Shown here: positions 56,557-64,000 of the stretch, piece after piece
How the letters are laid out: every line of letters starts with the position of its first letter
Numbering within the stretch: the stretch's first letter is position 1
Source: Rapana venosa
Lineage: Eukaryota; Mollusca; Gastropoda; Neogastropoda; Muricidae
Length of the DNA: 64,000 nucleotides
Direction: 5' to 3'
Assembly (NCBI GenBank): GCA_028751875.1
Contig: CM054134.1
Location: 67,757,839 to 67,821,838, forward strand
Position numbers and translations under genes: made by a program
The notes under the pieces: generated by a model
The model's database searches: none
Told to the model about the DNA's origin: nothing
The model's input: the letters and a program-made list of their open reading frames with translations, nothing else

Positions 56557-59530
56557 GCAGATAAGTAAAAAAAAAATGTTGACAAAAATCAATGAAAAGT
56601 GTAAAGGTTGCACTATATGAAGTATAGTACAAAATAACATAGTACAAAACAACACAATGTAATACAAATTAAAATACAAATAAAAGTTTTGAACCAGTCA
56701 TTACTTAGTGATCAAAGCTGATAGGTTCTGTTCTAGATTTGTTTTCAAAGGGTATTAATTATAACACATTCATTACATACTGCTTTCTCCATCTGGCTTT
56801 TCCTAAACTGAGATTTACTTATTTAGACTGTCAAGTGAAGGTATTGGTAGTGTTCTGTATTTGAGGTTTGAATCTATGGCGGACTGACAGTGACTTTCAA
56901 GTGGCTAAGCAAGTAAATCTACATTGATGTTCAAAGAAAATTGTAAAACTTTGCTTTACTGTTTGCTATTGCAGATTGAGCAGTACGCTTCTCAGCTTTG
57001 CGAACATAGCAGCACGCAGCAAGGTACGTGATGATGATGTGGTGGACCAGCTTAACCATTGGGCCACAGTGGGGTTGTTGACGGGTCTAGCTGTGGCAAC
57101 TGGCGCCAAACAGTTTGTGGGAGTCCCCATCCGGTGCTGGCTGCCTGCGGAGTACAAAAAAGGCATGTACCTGAAGTACGCCAACAACTATTGCTGGATC
57201 AGCCACATGTATTATGTGCCCTTTTCTGACCCAGTACCTTTTGAGGAGGAGGACAGATTTGATGTGGACATCAGCTTCTACCGGTAAGTATTGGCACTGT
57301 TGTTGCTGATAGAATTGGTAGTATCCCCCGTGGGGATGCCAGGGGCCTGTTAGTATAAATAGCATCCTCACCTTCTGGAAATTCTGTGCTAGGAATTCCC
57401 TCTTTTCTATCCCTCTCTTTGTTCTGCCTTGTTCTTTTTCTCCTTGTCTTCTTCTCAGTTCTCTCTTCTTCTTTTTTTTATACCGTCAGATGTGTCTGAG
57501 GAAAATAATGGCATGTCCTCTTTCCAGCTCCTCTCATGGGCTGTACAGCTTGGTTTGCAGGGTTAGCTATGTAATTTCTTGCCTATTTTCCAGATTCTAA
57601 AGATGTAAAAGAAGTCGGATGTTCTGATCCTGATTTGTCAGGCACTTAACAGCAGTTCAACAAGTTTTTGCTCATATGTCAGATAACAATAGTTGCTGTC
57701 TGAGCATTCGACAAAGAAGAAGAATTGGTATTGTACTATTGCTATTTTTAAAATAAAATTTAATCAGTGTTGGTATAAATTATTTTTATTTTCATGTGTT
57801 GTTTTTAATGTGTATTTGGGTTTTTCCCTCCCATTTTATTGCAGAAAATGTTATTGCTTGCTACAAAGTCGGTTTTATGATGTCTAAAGAGCTTTGCGTC
57901 AGGAAAGTACATCCGGAAAGAGCAAAAATGTTAGGAGACATTTTTAAAATCTGTTTTTTATTGCAAGATACAGCAGAGTTGCTTCAGATTCTTTTTCATT
58001 GTTATATGAAATAGTGCCTTGAGAACGTGCAGTATTATGTTGCATTGGCTTATTCTGAAATGGTAGTATGCATGTGTTAATCTCCAGTTAAACGTTTTGC
58101 TTTATTTGAAATTGAGTGGACTTGATATAAATATGTTTGATGTCTCTAAGACAGTGATAGTGATTTATGTAAAAACATCTAAAACATTTGTCTGTGAATA
58201 AATACTTTGAAATTGAGCGGACTGTGTTTGAGATAAGGTCTGATGCATGGAGCCAGTTCAACTGAAGCTTATTGACAAACGATGAATATATTACATGGCA
58301 TTATTTTTAAGATGTTTAGAATTAGATGCTTTCGTGTGTATAATGTATGTGTGCGTGCAAGTGAGTGTGCTGGCATGTATACATGTATGCTTGTTTTTTG
58401 TACTTTTTGTTTTTCTTCCCAGATCCATTTAGAAAGCTAAAATGATTTTGCTGTGTTTGAAAAGTGATCTGGTTAGTTTGATGTATTACATAGAAATTTG
58501 TGTAATTCTCTTTTGTGTGTGGTATACTAATATTTCTTATTTATTAATGCTGAATGTGGATACTGTTTTCAGATGGGTGACAGTGATGTTCATGCTGCAA
58601 GCTCTCCTGTTCAAACTGCCCAATCTGATCTGGAAAGAGATGAAGGGATATTCTGGATTGAATGTGGCCAAGGTCGTGGGAATTGCTCAGGAAACCTCAC
58701 TGATGACCCCTGAAAAACGCCAGGAAAAGCTCTCCCATGCTGCTGCTTTTATGAACAGATGGTTAGAGACATACTCAATGTACAAGTATAACGTCCTTAC
58801 CCAGTTTCGCGAAAAGTTCTCTCGTGTTTTCTTTTGTTTCGGTAAGCGCACAGGCACCTACCTGACTGGGCTGTACATGTTTGTTAAAATTCTGTATGTT
58901 GCTAACATCATTGGCCAGTTCTTTCTGCTCTCAGCGTTCTTGGACCTCAACTACTGGAACTTCGGTGTGGATGCCATGACAAGCCTGAGGAAGACTGGGC
59001 GCTGGCAGGATCACTACACCTTCCCCAGGATTGGACTATGTGACTATAAGATCCGACAGCTGGCCAATGTGCAGACCTTCTCTGTGCAGTGTGTCCTGTC
59101 CATCAATTTGTTCCTGGAAAAGATGTACCTCCTGCTCTGGTTCTGGATGATTGCTCTGCTTGCTGCCAACATCCTCAACCTCTTTTTCTGGTGTCTGGAT
59201 GATCTGCTGCCCAGTCGCAACCAGCGCTTTATTCTTCGTTACATCAAAATGATGGGGGTAGACACCCAGGACAAGAGTCTCTTTGAGAAGTTCCACTACA
59301 ACTACCTGCGTCGGGATGGAGTCTTCATTTTGAGGATGGTGGCCAAGAACACAAGCAGCTTGCTTTGTTTGGAACTGGTCAAGGAACTGTGGAAATGCTT
59401 TGAAGAAAACCTGAAGAAAAAGGACCGTCCTAATGGTCTCCCCCGTCAGCCATCCGCACCTGCCGAGGAACCTGAGGATGCTGATGTAGTGGATGCTGGC
59501 GAGCTACCTGAAAAACTTCCTCTGGAATAA
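54201..59530 (+). CDS. Innexin B (innexin/pannexin family), three coding exons
   Basis: The coding exons are 54201-54211, 56975-57283 and 58573-59530, together 1278 bases or 425 residues. The start ATGGCTAAAAT|A gives MAKILSSTLLSFANIAARSK, a typical innexin N-terminus. The family motif RDDDVVDQLNHW is at residues 22-33. TM1 is near 33-51, TM2 near 108-125, TM3 near 202-229 and TM4 near 288-312. Loop cysteines are 58 and 77 (loop 1) and 263 and 280 (loop 2). The cytoplasmic loop and the C-terminal tail (Pro/Glu/Asp-rich, ending PEKLPLE) are typical. Innexins assemble into plasma-membrane gap-junction channels. Innexin A at 30-34 kb is a divergently oriented relative with very similar core sequence, such as GYSGLNV, GKRTGTYLTGLY and QCVLSINLF. 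Confidence 0.95.
54441..54862 (+). mobile_element. SINE family S2, near complete, tRNA-headed
   Basis: Begins with a tRNA-like A box (GCGTGGTCTAGAGGTAACAC) and a B box near GGTTCAAATTCCG. The body contains AAAGAACCCACAGCAACAAG, and the copy ends AAAGTGGTATAAATAAATAA. It lies in the first intron of innexin B. Confidence 0.75.
55219..55926 (+). mobile_element. piggyBac-like MITE, copy 2 (708 bases), opposite orientation
   Basis: Reverse complement of 17001-17711 over its full length, again flanked by TTAA (55215-55218 and 55927-55930). Near its left end it has short palindromes rich in CCCCGGAAATTTTC. It lies in the first intron of innexin B. Confidence 0.75.
56188..56477 (-). mobile_element. 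SINE family S3 with 13-base target-site duplication
   Basis: Nearly identical to 46679-46963, with A box GTGGTCGAGTGGTTTAGGCG and B box GGGTTCGATCCCCG on the minus strand. The direct repeat GTGGTATATGAGT flanks it at 56175-56187 and 56478-56490. It lies in the innexin B first intron; the poly-G run at 56537 is nearby. Confidence 0.87.
56975..57283 (+). CDS. Innexin B second coding exon
   Basis: The acceptor TATTGCAG ends at 56974 and the donor GTAAGT starts at 57284. It encodes the N-terminal helix, TM1 and extracellular loop 1 with Cys58 and Cys77, and ends inside the Arg codon of FYR. It enters one base short of codon start and exits with two bases. Confidence 0.94.
57284..58572 (+). other. 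Innexin B intron with a LINE 3'-end fragment
   Basis: Noncoding. Around 57610-57735 it carries a short repeat ending in AAG units (GCATTCGACAAAGAAGAAG-like) that resembles sequence at 48255-48340, consistent with the 3' end of an RTE-like LINE. I see nothing else of note. Confidence 0.45.
58573..59530 (+). CDS. Innexin B terminal coding exon
   Basis: The acceptor GTTTTCAG ends at 58572. The exon completes the Arg codon and encodes WVTVMFMLQALLF (TM2) through the C-terminus, with TAA at 59528-59530. In-frame sequence upstream of 58573 is intronic and lacks innexin similarity. Confidence 0.95.
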
Positions 59531-60130
59531 ACAGTTCTGACTCACTGACTGACTGAGTCAAACAAGAAGTGTCATCAGTGGTTATGGGTCATGCTTTGAT
59601 TGTAAAACCACTCTTGAATTCTTCCCAGTGGATTTGCCAGTTAAGGACTACTGTTGTAAATTATTTTCTGGCCTTGATCTTTGTCTGCAAATTCATTGTA
59701 TGATTTGCAGTTTTGGGGACCATAAGATGTACAAATTGTTGCAGCTGCATTGAATTATAAGGCGGAGTAATGAAATGCCAGTAATATGTGTATGCCTTAT
59801 GTAGAGAGTTTATATAATATTCAGCTGCCTTTAAATTTTAGTGCAATGTTTCTTTCCTCGTTTTTCTTATATTTTCAGTAAATTCATGCCTTCTGGGTTA
59901 TGTCATGGGAAAGATAACTTGGGATCATTTGTATCCTAGTACAGTTGTTTTAGATGCTGAAAAGTAACTATAAGGGAAATGTTTAATGTTGGAATATATT
60001 TGAAGAAGGCTAGTCTTTTGTGTGAGAAAGGATGTGCAACAATTCTACAAATATGTATAATACCATGCTTATGCATGTATTTAAACGTGGGCACATAGTT
60101 TAATCACATGTGCACTCACACGTGCGCACA

Positions 60131-60133
<3 letters not shown>

Positions 60134-60185
<52 letters not shown>

Positions 60186-60199
60186 CACACACACACAAT
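60134..60199 (+). repeat. (CA)n microsatellite
   Basis: CA run with one break, in the 3' flank of innexin B. Confidence 0.96.
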
Positions 60200-60396
60200 A
60201 TGACAGTTTTTGAGTCTGACTTTTAAAAAACAACAAACCAACAGCTGATAGTTTCATTAACACAATTAAGGTTACTAGCATCATTGTACTTCAGCTACAG
60301 ATGTGTTATGTTTGTTTTTGGTCTTGTTGTGACACAGGTTTAACCATCATTTCATTGGAGATAAAAGAGTAGCGTTAGGTTACTGGAATTTTTAAA

Positions 60397-60402
60397 AATA
60401 AA
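60397..60402 (+). terminator. Candidate polyadenylation signal of innexin B
   Basis: AATAAA about 870 bases after the stop, with T-rich sequence following; the first canonical signal seen in this 3' flank. Confidence 0.45.
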
Positions 60403-60659
60403 GTGCAGTTTATTTCATCGTAGTATTGGATTTGCCCTCTATCTTTTCCAGCAGTCCCTTTCAATGAAAGCAGTTAGTTTCAAATAAGAGAAGAGATGGG
60501 TCTGGTCTTGTCTGCTTTGTTGGCTCAGAGACTTGTATGTTGAGAATAAGATTGAGACAAGACCATAGCGTTGAGTGTATTGCAGTTGTTTTGTGCTTAT
60601 TCACAGAGGCACAGTTCCCTCACAATCGCTCTAAAATGGTTCACACAACACGCATACAT

Positions 60660-60713
<54 letters not shown>

Positions 60714-60719
60714 CACACA
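60660..60719 (+). repeat. (CA)n microsatellite
   Basis: CA run with one break near the end, downstream of innexin B. Confidence 0.96.
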
Positions 60720-62516
60720 AGAACTGTTTTCAGACACATGATCAGTCACATGAGACAATAATGGTTGGGTTTTTGTTATTTATAGCTGCAGCAGACAAAA
60801 CGGTTTCTGTAGGTTACTGTTAGGTCTTTGAAAGGGAAGCTAGGAAAAAGTCAGATTTGAGAAAAATCTGTCACAGTGGGTGGGTCAAATGCTTTTTAAA
60901 ATGAGAGTTTCTGATAGATATGTGTATTGATCAGTGCTAGTTGAATGCTTTCTAATGATCAAATTACTTCATCTTTTCTACAGTGAAACAACTAGGTTCT
61001 TCAAGAGAATGTGTGCTTTTTGAGGCTCTTATTCATGGACAGGACTTAGAGACCTGTATCCTGAAATATAGGATTGGAAGTGGAGTAGTTTGTATTACAT
61101 GAACATGTGTATATTTGTATATATCTAAAAGTTAAATCATTTTTGACAATAACAACAACAAAAAGAAGGAAAAGAACCTGTCAGTAAAAACAAGGCATAA
61201 GGATACATGCACAAAGTAAAGAAAAATGGCAGATAAGAAATTTGTGCAGTATTCTGAGTCTCTATGCATTTTGACTTAACTGGTGACTAAATACAACTTT
61301 GCTTTTAAATTAATGTCACAAAATAAGAAAGTGGTATAGATTTATTTTAATCTAGTGGTAGGTAGTAGACATCATTGATGTCTGATTCATTTCTCAGCTG
61401 CTTGGAGTTTATATCAAATCATAGATTTTTGTTCTTCCTCTGTGGCATTCATGAATTCAGTCAGTTTGGCATAAGCTATTTCTTGACAATACAGAACATA
61501 CATATAGTTTCTCTTTGTGTCTAAGCTGCAACTCTCATATTTCTGTACTACAGTACATAAAATGGCTGCATTAGTTTACATCCTTATGTTTAGACAACCA
61601 TATTCTGTCTTGATAATCTGTTCCCACAGTTCAAATTAGCTGACATTGCTAGTATAACTGGGAACATTTTAAGTTCTGATTTCAATTTAACTAATTCACA
61701 AATTTTACTTTATTTTGACTTATTTAAAACTAATGCTAATACAAGTGATCTCAAAGAAGCCTCGATATGTCTGTGGTTTTTTTTGGTGTGGTTTTGGTTT
61801 AAAAAAAAAAAAATTTCATGTATATTTGAAATTGTTGAATTACTTGTACTTGTTGACAAAGACTCGTATTATTTTGTGGATAATTTGATGTTTGGTTAAT
61901 CTTTTTCAGTCAAAGTACTTCATTGGAAAAAATAATTAAATGTTCATGATATGTGTCGGGAGAACGATAATGCACAGGTAAAAAGGAAACAGTCTTAAGT
62001 TAGAGTTAGTTGTGTTGATTTTGTTTTTGCACCATTTTTTTGTGTCTTCTAAGCCTGCAGTGTTTTATTATTTTGATAGATAGCTGGAGATAAGAAAAAC
62101 TGAAAGAGGATTTTCTCTCTCTTCTTAATCAAACTACAACAATCAAAATCAAAAGTATTTTACAATATTGATGACTTGAACATTGTGTGTGCGCGTGTGT
62201 GTATGTGCGTGCACATGCTATTGCCATATTTTCATTTTATTGGAATGAGAGTTAAAATTCCTAGTCAACATGAGACATTTTTGTGTAATCAGTGATGACA
62301 TTCCTGAAAAGAATTTTGTAGAAGAAACAGAAGGGAGGAAAGGTAGTTGTAAAACATATATTTCCATGTTTCAAAATGTAGATTTTCATGATTTAAATGT
62401 ATTTTACAGTCAAATTTATTTGAATATTCTGGTATCTCTTTGCATATTGACTTCATAACTTTTTATCTTCTTCATAGTTTTTGTGGACATTTATTTTTTT
62501 GCATTGAACATTACTA

Positions 62517-63652
62517 CAGTGGACCTCTGATATAAGAACACCGCAGGGGCAAGCATTCTGGTGTCCTTATAATCGAGGGTCCTTATAAGCATAACCTCGG
62601 TTATAAGGTCAGTTGTGAAAGTGTGTGTTCTTATAACCGAAGAAAGAAGAAAATAGCGTGGACAAGCTAAAAAGAGTTGTATATCGGCCTCTAATGGTCT
62701 GTGTGTGTGAGTGTGTGTGTGTGTGGTGTGTGTGTGTGTGGTGCATAGTGTGTGTGTGGTGATGTGTGGTGTGTGTGTGTGTGTCCACGGCAACTTCTTG
62801 CTTGTTTATGCCTCAATGCAATGGAACTTGCTGGTTGGGTTGAAAAGTTGAATATCTCGATGCAATCTCGTTTACGTTTTTGGTGTATTGCATTTGCAAA
62901 CAAAAACATGAATTCAATTCAAATAACACTAGAACGTATGTAACAGTAGCTGTCTGAATGAATTAGAGAGAGAGAGGGAGAGAGAGAGAGAGAGAGAGCT
63001 CACCTTTTCACAGAAAACCACTCCAACAAAGCAGTGTCAACAGTGCCATGCCCGGAGCCTCTTGCACGCTTTCTGGAAATATAATTCCTGCCGCTTTCAA
63101 ACTGCGCAATGTATTTGGCTTTTTCTCTTACAATATTGAGCAAAGTCGTCCTGGGAACTTTCATTTCATCAGCGATGAGACTTTTGCTTTTGTGAGGGTT
63201 CCGCTCGACCTCCCTGATAATTTCTACTTTTTGTTTGAGAGACAATGCTTTTCTCTTACGCTCCGCCATCATGCCTTTCTGGAAGAAAATTTCTTGGAAG
63301 TGACTCATACAGGTAACAAAACGAGCATAACTTCTACTTTCGGTTCTTATATCCGAGGGGAGGTCGTGTTGGGAACAAGCAAATGGTGTTCTTACAAGCG
63401 AGGGTTCTTTTAACGGAATAATCTGACTTCCTGGAAATGATAATTCCTACTTTCGGTTCTTATATCCGAGGGAAGTTCGTGTGGGGACCTTGCAAGTGCT
63501 GTCCATATAGGCGATGGTTCCTATATCAGAGGGTTCTTTTATGCAAGTTTTAATAAGTGATCACAAAGAACAACTTTGGCAGGGACATGCTTTTGGGTGT
63601 TCCTATAAGCGATGGTTCTTATATCGGAGGTCCTTATAAGTGGGGTCCACTG
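62517..63652 (-). mobile_element. pogo/Tigger-type DNA transposon remnant with TA duplication
   Basis: The ends CAGTGGACC.. and ..GGTCCACTG are inverted repeats flanked by TA (62515-62516 and 63653-63654). Both subterminal regions repeat a GGTTCTTATATCCGAGG-like palindromic motif many times. Inside, a minus-strand frame encodes the transposase N-terminal DNA-binding domain; the catalytic domain is absent. The 1136-base length indicates an internal deletion. Confidence 0.78.
63000..63308 (-). pseudogene. Tigger-type transposase N-terminal fragment (CENP-B N-terminal HTH)
   Basis: From Met at about 63273 the frame reads MAERKRKALSLKQKVEIIRE, then SKSLIADEMKVPRTTLLNIV and YISRKRARG...ALLEWFSVKR. 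This is the helix-turn-helix that binds the transposon ends, followed by the start of the second DNA-binding domain. Translation stops at 63000, where a GA microsatellite begins; the DDE catalytic domain is missing. It cannot act as a transposase alone. Confidence 0.8.
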
Positions 63653-63654
63653 TA

Positions 63655-64000
63655 TACAGTACAGTACATATTGTATATGGCAGAGTATATTTATGAGAAC
63701 ATGAAACAGGTTGTGGTGTAAAATTAGGCTGTTCAGTTGTTCAGTTGTTTAACTCTTGTACCCCATATACTCAGCCTGAGTTTTCTCCTCCTGCCCAGCT
63801 GTGCAGCCAGTTGTACATGAAAACAAAGGCATGCTAAGAAAACAAGTGCTTACTTCTCAACTATTCAGCGGATAGCTTTCAAATTTCACAGTGTTAATGT
63901 CATGTAAATAAACTACCCATGGTCCAGTTTTCATAGCTGCTGAGACAAAAATAGGTGTTTATTTGAAGTAGATAACAGAATTAGTAAACAACCAAAGACA
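63655..64000. other. Right-edge intergenic DNA
   Basis: Starts just after the Tigger remnant. No gene or repeated block recognised. Confidence 0.4.

Larger units (their letters stand above)
59531..62516 (+). other. Innexin B 3' UTR and downstream DNA
   Basis: Two CA microsatellites and one AATAAA at 60397; otherwise AT-rich sequence with no supported feature. Confidence 0.45.

Noticed and set aside
58442..58572. Upstream extension of the innexin B last exon frame
   Set aside because: Intronic; the exon starts after the acceptor at 58572 and joins 57283 in frame.

Overview
The window is eukaryotic nuclear DNA from an invertebrate animal, most likely a mollusc and plausibly a gastropod. The reasons are GT/AG-spliced genes, two innexins (the gap-junction family of protostomes), a TMEM94 orthologue, and abundant tRNA-headed SINEs, L2- and RTE-like LINEs, microsatellites and minisatellites. 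The species cannot be named from the sequence alone.

Three genes are supported. (1) Positions 814-14503, plus strand: the last 13 coding exons of a TMEM94 (KIAA0195) orthologue, an ER multispanning protein related to P-type ATPases. The 13 exons join in one frame (2236 bases, 744 residues plus stop); the 5' part of the gene lies left of the window. (2) Innexin A, minus strand: nearly all coding sequence is one exon (31521-30306), and its ATG is probably split by an intron, with 'AT' at 34173-34172. (3) Innexin B, plus strand: three coding exons, 54201-54211, 56975-57283 and 58573-59530, giving 425 residues. The innexins are divergently arranged about 20 kb apart and probably came from an old duplication. 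Innexin B has an intron that innexin A lacks.

The 20 kb between the innexins (about 34.3-54.1 kb) is a graveyard of transposons. From left to right it holds a degenerate LINE end (35.8-36.7 kb), a 5'-truncated L2-type LINE (39.9-42.4 kb), a nearly full-length but broken APE-type LINE with a visible target-site duplication (42464-45711), a third LINE (45.7-47.4 kb) that itself carries a SINE with a 14-base duplication, a large imperfect fold-back around 47.8-49.0 kb, and a 1 kb 5'-truncated LINE with an 11-base duplication (49665-50688). Two copies of a 710-base piggyBac-like MITE with TTAA ends lie in opposite orientation at 17.0 and 55.2 kb. A 1.1 kb pogo/Tigger-type remnant with TA ends lies at 62517-63652.

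The most interesting signals are structural. A 42-base minisatellite in the TMEM94 gene appears to have been seeded by copies of the adjacent exon's 5' splice site. A SINE family combines two tRNA-like heads and two tails. Innexin A appears to have a split start codon, TMEM94 has a GC-AG intron, and TMEM94 also has a pair of in-frame tandem donors. I found no prokaryotic-type defence system, CRISPR array, rRNA or free-standing tRNA gene. Exon limits come from reading frame and splice signals plus recalled family similarity; no database search was run.
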